NCBI GenBank assembly: GCA_020845755.1 | Contig: JADLFE010000033.1 | Location: forward strand, 248,001 to 312,000 | Direction of reading: 5' to 3' | DNA length: 64,000 bases | Origin: Phycisphaerales bacterium | GTDB lineage: Bacteria > Planctomycetota > Phycisphaerae > Phycisphaerales > UBA1924 | Shown: piece after piece, positions 29,892 to 38,684 of the stretch | Layout: every line of letters begins with the position of its first letter | Position numbering within the stretch: the first letter of the stretch is position 1 | The notes under the pieces: generated by a model | Database searches by the model: none | What the model was told of the DNA's origin: nothing | What the model saw: only the letters and a program-made list of their open reading frames with translations | Program-made: the position numbers and the translations under genes

Positions 29892-29920
29892 ACCCCCCCG
29901 GCTCGAAAGAACCGGGAGGG
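29892..29920 (+). terminator. Probable terminator hairpin
   Basis: cccccccggctc-gaaa-gaaccgggaggg can pair over ~12 bp with two G-U pairs and a GAAA loop, starting 11 bases after the stop at 29881. No U tract follows, so termination is likely but not certain. Confidence 0.45.
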
Positions 29921-30011
29921 CGATTGAGACCCGTGAGATCAGTGCAGCGCTGGTCTTCTATGAAAGCCCCCATCGCAGAACGCGATCACCCGCAATCGTT
30001 CCGACAATCGC

Positions 30012-31253
30012 TCAGTGCTGCGAATTGCAGCCGAGCACGGTGTTCATCGCGGCGATCTCTTCGTCCGCCCCGTCGGGGATTCCGCTTCCGTTTTCGTCGG
30101 CGCAGCGATCGCCGCCCGCGGGTTGAGCGCCGTGGATGTCGTCCACCGCGAGAACCTCGGGGAATGTCGGCGTGATCGTGTTGCCGGGCATCGTCGGATC
30201 GGCGTGAATTCGGATCGTGCTCCAGTCCGCCGCGACCGTGACCTGGAATGTGAAGTAGATGGTCGATCCGACTTGCACCAGCCCGCTCAGGTATAGGTTG
30301 GTACTCGTGAGATTGAGCGCCACGCCGAGCGTGCCGTTGCCGGCCGAGTCAACTTCGAGCTTGTTGTACGCGGAGGATTTGTCGAGATCGAGCGCCAGCG
30401 ACGCACCCCAGAGCGCCGAGACCTGGAAGTGCACGTTGGTCGGAGGCCCAACCTTGGCGACGCCGCTTTCGGGGAACGCCGTGGCGAGTTTCACGATCGA
30501 GATCGACCCGACCATTCCGAGATTGGGGAACTCCTCGCCGAAGCGAATCCCCATCGAGGTTCCGGCCGGAACCTGATACTCGCATGTCAGCATCGGCAGC
30601 GGCCCCGTGGAGGGAACCACGGTCGCGAGCCCGGCGCCGCTCGTGACCGCTTCGGGAGTTTCTTCCGTCGCGGCCCCCGTCGCTTCGGCGTTCACCACCT
30701 GCCCGTCCACGATCCCCACCGTGACCGGCTGGCACGGAGCAGGAGAGCGGGCCATGGCCATGTCGAGATTCACCCAATCGCGCTTCCCCAGTGCGATCAT
30801 CTCGTTCAGCACCGCGCCGCTCGCTGTGGCTTTGGGCTTGGGGAGCCAGAGGTCTTTGAGCTGCCGGATGATGTCGCGGGCAAGTTCATCGTCCCCGTTG
30901 TCGCACGCGATCTTGGCCGCAAGGATGAGTTGCTCGGTCTGCATGATCTTGTCATTTGTCGAGATGAGGCAGGTATCCTGCTGGTCGGCGGGAAGGTTGC
31001 AGCACCGTTGGTAACTCCGAGCGATCTGGGACTGCAGGAACCTCACGTTCGAGCACAAGTCCTTCTCGCAGCACGTCTCGGCGTGCAGCGTGAATCCCCC
31101 CAGCAGGGCGAGCACGCCGAGCGCGATCGAGGTCTTGCCTGCCTTACGGAGGATTGAGCCCCCTCGTACGGATTTGCGACGTACGCCCGCCCATCCCGAG
31201 GCGGACAGATCGACTGAATGCGTGCGTGCGGTCGAATCAACGCGGGCGTTCAT
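30012..31253 (-). CDS. Secreted hypothetical protein with Cys-rich N-terminal domain
   Basis: A 413-aa protein with a long basic leader and a hydrophobic export segment ('ALGVLALLGGFTLHAETCC', about residues 45-63). A Cys-rich helical domain follows ('CCEKDLCSNVRFLQSQIARS', 'CCNLPADQQDTCL'), then a beta-rich domain from ~170. The C-terminus holds a calcium-loop-like 'DENGSGIPDGADEEI', related in style to the DxNxNGxxD loops of planctomycete secreted proteins. The ATG at 31253 has GGGAGAATGCC upstream. No family recognised and no enzyme motif seen. Confidence 0.6.
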   Translation of the reverse strand: MNARVDSTARTHSVDLSASGWAGVRRKSVRGGSILRKAGKTSIALGVLALLGGFTLHAETCCEKDLCSNVRFLQSQIARSYQRCCNLPADQQDTCLISTNDKIMQTEQLILAAKIACDNGDDELARDIIRQLKDLWLPKPKATASGAVLNEMIALGKRDWVNLDMAMARSPAPCQPVTVGIVDGQVVNAEATGAATEETPEAVTSGAGLATVVPSTGPLPMLTCEYQVPAGTSMGIRFGEEFPNLGMVGSISIVKLATAFPESGVAKVGPPTNVHFQVSALWGASLALDLDKSSAYNKLEVDSAGNGTLGVALNLTSTNLYLSGLVQVGSTIYFTFQVTVAADWSTIRIHADPTMPGNTITPTFPEVLAVDDIHGAQPAGGDRCADENGSGIPDGADEEIAAMNTVLGCNSQH

Positions 31254-31295
31254 GGCATTCTCCCTGAAACCAAGTGTCCAGCGAGCGGCCATGAC

Positions 31296-31321
31296 GACGG
31301 GCCATGGCGACGGGCCATGGC
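31296..31321. repeat. Two tandem 13-bp repeats
   Basis: gacgggccatggc occurs twice head to tail in the leader region of the gene that starts at 31253. Confidence 0.6.
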
Positions 31322-31490
31322 GACTTCATCACATTACGACATATAACCCGCCTGTCCATTGAAAGTTGCCAAAATTAGGATCAAGAACTCCGAGTTTACC
31401 AAGCCGCGTGCAAAGACATCCCCCAACCGGGGTAGGCGCGACCGTTCTTGCGCACCTCGCGGGCCATCCCAGCCCAATACCCCGCCCTCC

Positions 31491-31496
31491 TACCCT
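31491..31496 (+). promoter_or_regulatory. -10 element (TACCCT) for a leaderless ThrE gene
   Basis: TACCCT is followed by eight pyrimidines and the ATG at 31505; there is no ribosome site. Confidence 0.35.
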
Positions 31497-31504
31497 CTCC
31501 CTCC

Positions 31505-32758
31505 ATGCCCGGCCCAGAACGTACCTCAAACTACGCCGATTCCTCACCTCCGCTCGACCCCGAGTCCGTCGGATTCGTCCTCGAACTCGGCCGCGCCCTT
31601 CACTCCTGCGGCACGCCCGCCCACCGCCTCGAAGAGGCCATGCTCCGCATCTCCGATCGCCTCAACCTCCCCAGCGGCCAGTTCTTCTCCACGCCCACCT
31701 CCATCACCGCCTCCTTCGGGCCCATCGGACACCAGCAGACCGGCCTCCTCCGCGTCGAGCCCGGCGAAACCAACCTCGACAAGCTCGTCCGCGTCGATCG
31801 CCTCGCCGACGACGTCGCCTCCGGCACCACCAATGCCAGTGACGGCCTCGCCCGCATCCGCGAAATCCTCGCGATCCCCGCGCGCTTCCCCTGGTGGGTC
31901 CGCGCCGGCTCCTTCGGCGTGTCGTCCAGCGTTGCGTGCCGCTTCTTCGGCGGCGGATGGCGCGAGATCGTCGTCGCCGGCATCGTTGGCCTCTCCGCCG
32001 GCGCGCTGGCCATCACCACCTCGCGCCTGCCCAGCATGGCCCGCCTCAGCGAGTTCTTCGCCGGGCTCGCCGGCGGTTTTCTCGCCGCCGCCCTCTCGCC
32101 CGCGATGCAGCCCTTCTCGCCCGTGCTCGCCACCCTGGCCGGCCTCATCGTCTTCATGCCCGGCCTCACCATCACGCTCGCGATGACCGAGCTCGCCACG
32201 CGCAACCTCGTCTCCGGCACGGCGCGTCTCATGGGCGCGCTCATGACCCTCGTCCTGGTGGGTATGGGCGTCGCCGTCGGGCGCGCCGTCGCCGAGCGCC
32301 TCGTAGGCCAACTGCACGACTCCGATCCTTCCGCGCTCCCCGACTGGACGCAGATCATCGCCTTGGGCGTCGCGCCCATCTCATACACCGTGCTCTTTAA
32401 CTCGCGCACCGCGCACTTCATCACCGCGCTCGTTGCCGTCTTCGTCGGTTTCTTTGGCGCTCGTGCGGGTGCGTACATCCTCGGGCCCGAACTGGGCGTC
32501 AGCGTCGGCGCGTTCCTTGTTGGTCTCACCGCCAACCTCTACGCGCGCTTCCGCTCGCGCCCCGCGGCCCTGGTCACCGTCCCCGGCATGATGGTCCTCG
32601 TCCCCGGCGGCCTGGGCTTCAAGAGCCTCGAGGCACTCCTCGGACGCGACGTCCTCTCCGGCGTCGAAATCGCCGTCAGCGTCGTCCTCATTGCCGCATC
32701 GCTCGTCGGTGGCCTGTTCCTCGCCAATGTAGCCGCCCCCACGAAACACTTTGTCTAG
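31505..32758 (+). CDS. ThrE-family threonine/serine exporter
   Basis: A 417-aa inner-membrane protein with both halves of the ThrE family in one chain. The N-terminal DUF1212-type cytoplasmic start 'LELGRALHSCGTPAHRLEEA' (residues ~24-43) is followed by about ten transmembrane helices, with 'FMPGLTITLAMTELATRNLV' and the C-terminal repeat 'TVPGMMVLVPGGLGFKSLEA'. Known members export threonine and serine by proton motive force. I choose ATG 31505 over an upstream TTG at 31448 because TACCCT lies eight bases before it, although no ribosome site is seen. Confidence 0.87.
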   Translation: MPGPERTSNYADSSPPLDPESVGFVLELGRALHSCGTPAHRLEEAMLRISDRLNLPSGQFFSTPTSITASFGPIGHQQTGLLRVEPGETNLDKLVRVDRLADDVASGTTNASDGLARIREILAIPARFPWWVRAGSFGVSSSVACRFFGGGWREIVVAGIVGLSAGALAITTSRLPSMARLSEFFAGLAGGFLAAALSPAMQPFSPVLATLAGLIVFMPGLTITLAMTELATRNLVSGTARLMGALMTLVLVGMGVAVGRAVAERLVGQLHDSDPSALPDWTQIIALGVAPISYTVLFNSRTAHFITALVAVFVGFFGARAGAYILGPELGVSVGAFLVGLTANLYARFRSRPAALVTVPGMMVLVPGGLGFKSLEALLGRDVLSGVEIAVSVVLIAASLVGGLFLANVAAPTKHFV

Positions 32759-32851
32759 GACAAACACACATCGGAACACGCACGGGCTGTTCCGCCCCGC
32801 GCTCTTACCCCCACCGTCACGCCGGGGAGGAATCGCATAGTGTCTTCCGTG

Positions 32852-34123
32852 TTATGAACCCGCTCGCGCCCGGCACAGGATCGGCGCATAGGTGAATGTG
32901 TAGAGAAGAAACGCGGCCGACCACGCCGTGCCCGCTCCGAGCATGCACGCGACGCTCACGCCGGGCGCGAGGGACGCAGTGACACGGAGCGCCGCCGCCA
33001 GCAGCACGAGCGAGTAGCAGATGATCTCCCATCGCCCCGCGCGAACGGGGCGGCCCGAGTGCCCCAGTGCCGTGCGCGTGATCATGCCGATGATGAGCCC
33101 TCCCATCGAGCCGACGGTGAGCGCGTGGATCGCGGCCGAGCGCGGGAACGTGCCCAGCGGGGTCTCGCCCAGCCATGAAACGCCGAGCAGAACGAGCCCG
33201 ATCGGGATGAACGCGTACCCCGCGTGGAGGATCCAGAGGATCGGGCGCGAGCGCGAGGCCAGCGGATTCCAGCCGATCGCCTGCAGCGCGGCGAGCGCGC
33301 CCGCGAAGAGTGCCAGACTCGCGATCACCCACGCCGGGGCGCGGAACGCGTCGGAGGCGAACGCGGCGGCGGCAAGGATGATGGCCATCCGATTGAGCCA
33401 CGCCGAGCGGCGCTGGCGCACTCCCGTGATCGCGCTTGCCGTGAACGCGGGAACGATGCGCCCGCCGACGATCATTTCGATGAGCACGACCATCATGAGG
33501 CCGAACTCGATAGCCGCCAGCGGCGCGATGTTGACCACCTGCAGAAGCCCCGCGTGGAACGCGATGTTCGCGATCGAGAGCGCGCTCAGCACGCCGACGA
33601 GCGGGATGCTCGCGTAACTCCGCGCGCGGATGAACTTGAAGGCCAGCACCCCCGCGACGATTGGAAGCAGGACCGAATCAACGATCGCGGCCGTCATGCC
33701 ATAGAAGAAGAACATCCCGACGCGCCCGGCGAGCCAGAGCGACACGAGTATCGCCAGCGGCACGCCGTCGGGGAGTGCCAGCCCGGTCCAATTGCGCGCG
33801 GCGGTGAAGAGAAAACCGATGATGATCGCGGCGGCAAAGCCGAAGACCATCTCGTGCGCGTGCCAGAAGAGCGGGGGAAGCGACGGCGTGAAGGACTGGT
33901 GATACCACATGCCCAGCCAGAGCGGGACGGACAGCGCCGCCAGAAGCGACCCGCCGAGATAGAAGGGGCGGAAGGCGTCGCGCAGAAACACCGATCGCCG
34001 TGCCCGCGGCGAGTCCGCGGAGACCGTCGGCGCACCGGCGAAGAAGGTTCCCGGGCGACCGGTTGGCGCCGAGACCTGCATCGCGATCGGCGTGGGAGGT
34101 TTGTTGGGCGGCGGGCTTTTCAC
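32852..34123 (-). CDS. NnrS family membrane protein
   Basis: A 423-aa protein with ~11-12 transmembrane helices. The family signatures are 'RDAFRPFYLGGSLLAALSVP', 'FWHAHEMVFGFAAAIIIGFL', 'TAARNWTG', 'GGRIVPAFT' and 'HALTVGSMGGLIIGMITRTA'. NnrS proteins bind haem and copper through conserved His residues and relieve nitrosative stress in denitrifiers. The start is uncertain: GTG at 34123 gives the full frame and ATG at 34081 removes 14 Pro-rich residues; neither has a good ribosome site. It is divergent from the Cys-rich gene at 34356, separated by a 232-base promoter region. Confidence 0.88.
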   Translation of the reverse strand: MKSPPPNKPPTPIAMQVSAPTGRPGTFFAGAPTVSADSPRARRSVFLRDAFRPFYLGGSLLAALSVPLWLGMWYHQSFTPSLPPLFWHAHEMVFGFAAAIIIGFLFTAARNWTGLALPDGVPLAILVSLWLAGRVGMFFFYGMTAAIVDSVLLPIVAGVLAFKFIRARSYASIPLVGVLSALSIANIAFHAGLLQVVNIAPLAAIEFGLMMVVLIEMIVGGRIVPAFTASAITGVRQRRSAWLNRMAIILAAAAFASDAFRAPAWVIASLALFAGALAALQAIGWNPLASRSRPILWILHAGYAFIPIGLVLLGVSWLGETPLGTFPRSAAIHALTVGSMGGLIIGMITRTALGHSGRPVRAGRWEIICYSLVLLAAALRVTASLAPGVSVACMLGAGTAWSAAFLLYTFTYAPILCRARAGS

Positions 34124-34182
34124 GGTTCATTTCCAGAAGTCATGGCCATCGGCCGCGACACCGTCAGACTGGTCGGAGAGGC

Positions 34183-34210
34183 TGGACAAGCACCAACTCA
34201 ATGGTATACT
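34183..34210 (+). promoter_or_regulatory. Sigma-70-like promoter (TGGACA-16-TATACT)
   Basis: -35 TGGACA at 34183-34188, 16-base spacer, -10 TATACT at 34205-34210 preceded by TG at 34202-34203 (extended -10). It lies in an AT-rich island and would give a ~140-nt leader for the Cys-rich gene at 34356. Confidence 0.5.
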
Positions 34211-34355
34211 AGATATAAAGAGTCGGCATTCTACAAATCGATTTTCAGGGCGTTTTGGGTCAAAAGGACCGGCTGACAGGGCCCGATCAAGTCCTCTCGC
34301 CTCGCCGCGGTGAAAGTGGAACCCACGGTCCAGTTCTATTAGGATCCGCCTCCCC

Positions 34356-35099
34356 ATGACGTTCCGCCCCGCTCAACGCCGCCATCTGGTCCCGATCCTC
34401 GGGCTGGTGACGCTGTTCGCATTCATGTCCGCATCGCTGGGCGTCGTGCCCTCGGCGTCGATGGTCGCGGGCTGGTTCGGCACGGTGTGGTCCACGCCGT
34501 ATCCGTGTCAGGACCACGCGTGCGGCTGCGCCTCGCCCCATGAATGCTGGACCGCGTGCTGCTGTCACAGTGAGCACGAGCGCCTGGTCTGGGCGATCGA
34601 GCACGGCGTGATGCCGCCAAAGGACGTGACGTTCACGGATGAACAGTGGATCGCGGCGGCCAACGCCGTTCGCCCCGGGAGCGCGCACTGCTCCCTCTGC
34701 GTCGAGACGCTGAAGGCCTCGCTGGCGAGCGGCGTGGCGACGAACCGCGCGCCGGGGAGCAACGGGCCGCGCATCGCATCGTCGTGCTGCGACGAGTCGG
34801 CGGCGGGCGCGAAGCCTCACGCTACCGCCCCGTCAGCGACTGGTGCCGCGCCGTGCTGCGGAACCTCATCAGGGACCTGCGCGAGCAAGCCCAAGAACGC
34901 TCCGGCTCGGTGGGGCATGTCGGCGCTGACCTGCAAGGGAAAGAATCTGCTGCTGGCGATCGGCTTCCCGCCCGTGCCGCGGTCTGCGGCGATGGGCGAG
35001 CTGCTTCCCGCGCCGGTGTTCGCGGAGCGCGTCGCGACCGGCGACGAGCACGTGATCTCCAGGCCGCTTGACCCGAGCGTGCCACCACCGCGAGCCTGA
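34356..35099 (+). CDS. Cys-rich exported protein, possible metal-binding
   Basis: A 247-aa protein with an N-terminal hydrophobic segment (residues 12-35) followed by two Cys-rich stretches. The first is 'CQDHACGC...ECWTACCCHS' at about residues 51-72, with a following 'AIEHGVMPP'. The second comprises 'CSLC' (~112) and 'SCCDE' (~144), 'PCCG' (~167) and 'TCAS'. At least 14 cysteines and several His suggest metal or thiol chemistry at the cell surface. No named family recognised. A sigma-70-like promoter lies 145 bases upstream; an alternative TAGGAT sits 10 bases before the ATG. It heads a four-gene co-directional run with a prepilin and two Met-rich proteins. Confidence 0.65.
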   Translation: MTFRPAQRRHLVPILGLVTLFAFMSASLGVVPSASMVAGWFGTVWSTPYPCQDHACGCASPHECWTACCCHSEHERLVWAIEHGVMPPKDVTFTDEQWIAAANAVRPGSAHCSLCVETLKASLASGVATNRAPGSNGPRIASSCCDESAAGAKPHATAPSATGAAPCCGTSSGTCASKPKNAPARWGMSALTCKGKNLLLAIGFPPVPRSAAMGELLPAPVFAERVATGDEHVISRPLDPSVPPPRA

Positions 35100-35228
35100 A
35101 CCGCGATCTCCGGCGAGTTCTTGCGCGCGTGATTCGCACGCGCCACGATGCCTCGTCCATTCACACCGTGAATCCCGACTCATCGGCCTCGAGTTTCGGC
35201 GCACCCTCGCGCCGGAAGGGAGCCGCCC

Positions 35229-35909
35229 ATGGTTTGGCGTCGCGCCAAGGGCGCGATCGGCTTTACGCTGATCGAACTCTTGGTGGTCATCGCGATCATC
35301 GCGCTGTTGATCGGCCTCTTGCTCCCGTCCCTTGGGAGCGCGCGGGAAGCATCCCGTGCGGCCAAGTGCCTGTCCCAGCTTCGAACGCTGGGCCAGTTTA
35401 CCCACGCCTATGCCGACGCCAGCCGCGACCAGATGGTCCACAGCGAACACTCCGCCAGCGCCACGCGCACCATGCCCTGGGGCTACGCGTTCTTTGAGTA
35501 CGTGAGCGGCTCACGCTACACGACCAAGGACGCCGCGTGGGACGCGGTGTTCAACGGCGTGTATCGCTGCCCGTCGGACCGGCGTCGCGAGCGCTGGAGC
35601 TACGGCTACAACGTCTACTACGAGCTCGAGGCGTTCGAGACCAAGGGGCGCGCGTGGCACAAACTGAGCCAGCCGCCGCGCCCCTGTGCGACGGTGGTAT
35701 TCGGCGAGTTGCTGAACACCACCAGCGCTGACCACGCGATGGCGCACTACTGGACGCAGCAGGATTCACCGCCGGAGATCGATCCCTTCCGTCACAAGAG
35801 CGTCACGGGCGTGCTGTTTCTTGACGGGCACGCCGCGGACGTGAAGTTCGAGCGAGTGTTTGATCGCTCACAGAGTGTTGACTGTTTCAATCCCGAGACG
35901 GCCCGCTAG
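35229..35909 (+). CDS. Prepilin-type protein with H-X9-DG motif
   Basis: A 226-aa type II/IV pseudopilin. The prepilin cleavage site and helix read '[20 protein letters not shown]' (from about residue 11), with Glu at position 5 of the mature chain. The C-terminal '[14 protein letters not shown]' gives the H-X9-DG pattern of the large planctomycete/Lentisphaerae prepilin family. It would be processed by PilD and assembled or inserted in the membrane. GGAAGGGAG precedes the ATG. The gene is 27 bases upstream of the Met-rich secreted protein, so they probably share a transcript. Confidence 0.88.
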   Translation: MVWRRAKGAIGFTLIELLVVIAIIALLIGLLLPSLGSAREASRAAKCLSQLRTLGQFTHAYADASRDQMVHSEHSASATRTMPWGYAFFEYVSGSRYTTKDAAWDAVFNGVYRCPSDRRRERWSYGYNVYYELEAFETKGRAWHKLSQPPRPCATVVFGELLNTTSADHAMAHYWTQQDSPPEIDPFRHKSVTGVLFLDGHAADVKFERVFDRSQSVDCFNPETAR

Positions 35910-35935
35910 CCGCCTCATTCAAAGAGAGACATGAC

Positions 35936-36565
35936 ATGAAGATTTCGATGGTTGTCGTTCCCGTTCTGCTCGCCTCCGCCGGGGTCGCCTCGGCCCAGAT
36001 GCCGCACATGGGCGGCGACATGAAGCACGTGATGGTCCATCGCATGATGGACGACGTGATGGTGATGGTGGACGCGATGGTGCCCACGCCCGAGTTGCAG
36101 AACTACGGCGAGATGTACATGGGCAACGCGTCGGTGCTCAACGACACCTGGTACAACGCGCAGTACGGCTGGGTGAAGGAAGGAACCTGGACGCCGCCCA
36201 CCGGCGCCTTCGTCTGGATCGAGCAGATTTCCGCCACGCCAGGGCTCATGGCTTTCAAGGGTGGGCGCATGAACAACATGGGCTCGCACACCTTCGAGCC
36301 CATCTTCGGCACCGACGGCTCATCGCCCCGCATCAAGTGGGACGGCATGATGCTGCACAACTGGTACGCCGTGTCCGCGCCAGGCGGGACCTATGAAGCG
36401 ACGTACAAGGTGTATTTCGGCGACGCGAGCGGCGTGGCGCTCGACGGCTACGGCGCGGGTGAGGCGACGCTGACGTGGAACGCGGTGCCCACGCCCGGCG
36501 CGGCGTTGACGCTGGCGCTGGGCGGGCTGTGCGCCTTCCACCGCCGCCGTTCTTGCGTGTCGTGA
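35936..36565 (+). CDS. Secreted Met/His-rich protein with VPxPG C-terminal sorting tag
   Basis: A 209-aa exported protein. The signal peptide (1-20) is followed at once by 'QMPHMGGDMKHVMVHRMM', dense in Met and His. The body ('LNDTWYNAQYGWVKEG', 'VWIEQISATPGLMAFKGG', 'IFGTDGSS', 'WDGMMLHNWYAV') is shared with the next gene. The C-terminus has 'VPTPGAALTLALGGL' and a short basic end 'HRRR', the planctomycete form of the PEP-CTERM sorting signal processed by an exosortase. The N-terminal Met/His cluster suggests copper binding, which is inference. AAGAGAGACATGAC lies just before ATG 35936. Confidence 0.78.
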   Translation: MKISMVVVPVLLASAGVASAQMPHMGGDMKHVMVHRMMDDVMVMVDAMVPTPELQNYGEMYMGNASVLNDTWYNAQYGWVKEGTWTPPTGAFVWIEQISATPGLMAFKGGRMNNMGSHTFEPIFGTDGSSPRIKWDGMMLHNWYAVSAPGGTYEATYKVYFGDASGVALDGYGAGEATLTWNAVPTPGAALTLALGGLCAFHRRRSCVS

Positions 36566-36611
36566 TGTCCGGAACTGTCCGGCGTTTCTTCCGCGCCGGT
36601 CGGTGAGATCC

Positions 36612-36641
36612 GGCGTCCCCGCGGTTGCGCGTGGGGACGCC
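36612..36641. repeat. Intergenic hairpin between the Met-rich paralogs
   Basis: Perfect 9-bp arms ggcgtcccc (36612-36620) and ggggacgcc (36633-36641) with a 12-nt GC-rich loop. There is no U run, so it may set relative expression of the two genes or stabilise an end, not terminate strongly. Confidence 0.45.
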
Positions 36642-36681
36642 CATCCCGCCGACGGGCACGACTCATCGAAAGGAATGACTC

Positions 36682-37398
36682 ATGGCCCTCGTGTTGAATA
36701 CGCGCCTCGTCCTTGCCGCACTGATGGCCGCGATCTCACCCGCCGCGCTGGGCGTCGACCCGCACATGGGCGGCGAGATGAAGCACGTCATGGTCTGGCG
36801 CGACGCCTCGTCGCTCGAAACCATGATCGACGACACCATCCCGCTCCCCATCCTCACCGACTACGACGAGACATACACCGGCGCCGCGTCGGTGCTGAAC
36901 GGCACGTGGTACAACTCGCAGTACGGCTGGGTGGTCGAGGGCTTCTGGGAAGTCCCGCCCGGCGCTTCGATCTGGATCGAGCGCCTCTCGGGCACGCCCG
37001 GGCTAGCGAGCTACTCGGGCGGCACGATGACGACCCCCGCGTTCACGCCGATCTTCGGCACGGCCGGGTCCTCGGCGCGGATCATGTGGGACGGACGCAT
37101 GCTGCACAACTGGTACGCCGCCGTCGAGCCCGGAGCGTACGAGGCGACGTACACGGTCTACTTCGGCGACTCGCAGGGCACGCCGCTCAACGGGTACGCG
37201 CCCGCGATCGTTACGCTCGATTGGTACCTGTACTGCCCCGCCGACGCCAATCTCGACGGGTTCGTGAATGCGCTGGACTATGACCTCTTCGCGTCAGCGT
37301 TCGAGATCGCGGACCTGGCCGCGGACTTCAACGGAGACGGCTTCGTCAACGCGATCGACTACGACGCGTTTGCCGAGCACTTTGAGGCGGGGTGCTGA
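36682..37398 (+). CDS. Secreted paralog of the Met/His-rich protein, ending in a GC-type dockerin module
   Basis: A 238-aa exported protein. After its signal peptide it repeats the paralog's pattern: 'DPHMGGEMKHVMVWR', 'LNGTWYNSQYGWVVEG', 'IWIERLSGTPGLASYSGG', 'FGTAGSSARIMWDGRMLHNW'. Instead of the VPxPG tag it ends in two EF-hand-like repeats ('DANLDGFVNALDYDLFASAF' and 'DFNGDGFVNAIDYDAFAEHF') and a terminal Gly-Cys. So one extracellular domain is offered with two different anchors. A ribosome site GAAAGGAATGACTC precedes ATG 36682. Confidence 0.8.
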   Translation: MALVLNTRLVLAALMAAISPAALGVDPHMGGEMKHVMVWRDASSLETMIDDTIPLPILTDYDETYTGAASVLNGTWYNSQYGWVVEGFWEVPPGASIWIERLSGTPGLASYSGGTMTTPAFTPIFGTAGSSARIMWDGRMLHNWYAAVEPGAYEATYTVYFGDSQGTPLNGYAPAIVTLDWYLYCPADANLDGFVNALDYDLFASAFEIADLAADFNGDGFVNAIDYDAFAEHFEAGC

Positions 37399-37499
37399 GC
37401 GGGACGCCGGGCGTGAATGATCCGCCAGGGGCTTTGCGGCAGAACGATCGAACGGGCGGCCATGTATACCGGTGTGGACCGTGGCCGCGTCGGGATTGA

Positions 37500-38609
37500 T
37501 CACCGGCCCTCGCCGTCGCACTCCGCGCCGGCGTGAATCGCGGCAAGCGCCTGCTCGCGCTCGGGGATGCCGGCGTGATCGATCGCCTTGGAGAGCGCGT
37601 CCAGCGCGGCCGAGAGTTCGGGGGTGTTCCCCAGCCGCGTCGCCGCGTCGGCCATCGCGCGTACATGCCCGAGAGGATCGGGATTCCGGTCATCCCTCGG
37701 CGTAAACCACGCGTGATTCTTCTCGATCTCGCCCGCCGAGATCGTGATCGCGCGAGCGAGCGGATTTGCCCACGCGGGCTTGATCGCTTCGCCCGGAGCC
37801 AGCCGGATCAGATCGACGCACGCGTGCCGGTAGCGCGCCCAGTCGGCGCTTATTGTTTTCTCCAACTCAGAGTCGAAGTTCGGCACGCTCAGGGCCCGCT
37901 GAACAACAAGTGTTCGCGCCTCGGCGTCTTGGACGTCGGGGAGGCCGGCGACGACGACCCACAAGGGAGTCTCCGGGCCCATCCGTGCAAAGTCCTCGCG
38001 AAGCATCTCCGCGGGCGACAAGGCCGCCCGGCGCGCAATGTCCGCCTCCTCCGCGTTCGCTTCTGCAATCAATCGCCGGGTGTTCTCGCTCGAGAGTTTC
38101 ATCCACGCCGTGAGCGCGTACAACCCGGCGCCGAATCCCGCGAATGCAACGAGCGCGAGCGGCATACCCGCGACGATCGGCAGGGCCGATTCCCTGATCT
38201 TGCCCGCATCGAGCCAGACACTCCCCAGCAACGTCGCGCCCAGGCAGATCGGCCCCAGCGCCCCACAGATCAGCCCCGCCGACGGCACCCACGCGCCCAT
38301 CTTCTCCATCCACGCAACGAGAACGCCGACAGACGCCAGCCCAACACCCAGCGAGCCCAGTGTCGCGGCCGTGAAGGGAATCATGGGGCGGGGGCTGATC
38401 CAGTCGAGCCTGCCCGAGCCGACACACACCCACGACGCAACGATCATCACCAGCCCGGCGCCCGCTGTTGTGAAGAACGGGAGCGCCAAGCCCATGGCGT
38501 CGGTTCCGCCAGGCACACGCGCCGTATAGCCCGCCGTCGCGAGCACCGTGAGGAGCGAGAGGAGCACGGCCGGAATGACGAGCAGTGTCACGATGATCGA
38601 CGTCAGCAT
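37500..38609 (-). CDS. Hypothetical multi-span membrane protein
   Basis: A 369-aa protein with about five hydrophobic helices in the first 190 residues and a soluble helical C-terminal domain (~195-369) that has a PilZ-free, enzyme-free composition. No family recognised. AAGGAGGCACGG precedes the ATG at 38609, which sets the start. The gene 75 bases upstream on the same strand is also uncharacterised and both may form an operon. Confidence 0.65.
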   Translation of the reverse strand: MLTSIIVTLLVIPAVLLSLLTVLATAGYTARVPGGTDAMGLALPFFTTAGAGLVMIVASWVCVGSGRLDWISPRPMIPFTAATLGSLGVGLASVGVLVAWMEKMGAWVPSAGLICGALGPICLGATLLGSVWLDAGKIRESALPIVAGMPLALVAFAGFGAGLYALTAWMKLSSENTRRLIAEANAEEADIARRAALSPAEMLREDFARMGPETPLWVVVAGLPDVQDAEARTLVVQRALSVPNFDSELEKTISADWARYRHACVDLIRLAPGEAIKPAWANPLARAITISAGEIEKNHAWFTPRDDRNPDPLGHVRAMADAATRLGNTPELSAALDALSKAIDHAGIPEREQALAAIHAGAECDGEGR

Positions 38610-38684
38610 CCGTGCCTCCTTGCGTCGTCGAACACGGAATCGGCGTCGCGTAGTATCAACATGACAGAGCGATGTCGCCACCAA

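Noticed and set aside
27251..29893. Long antisense reading frame of 880 codons opposite the FG-GAP gene
   Set aside because: Repetitive Val/Asp/Gly/Ala composition is the complement of GC-rich sense codons; no ribosome site or recognisable domain, and the plus-strand gene has clear motifs.
34356..35099. Antisense frames in the Cys-rich region with basic repeats
   Set aside because: No domain or start signal; the plus-strand frame has signal-like sequence and patterned Cys motifs.
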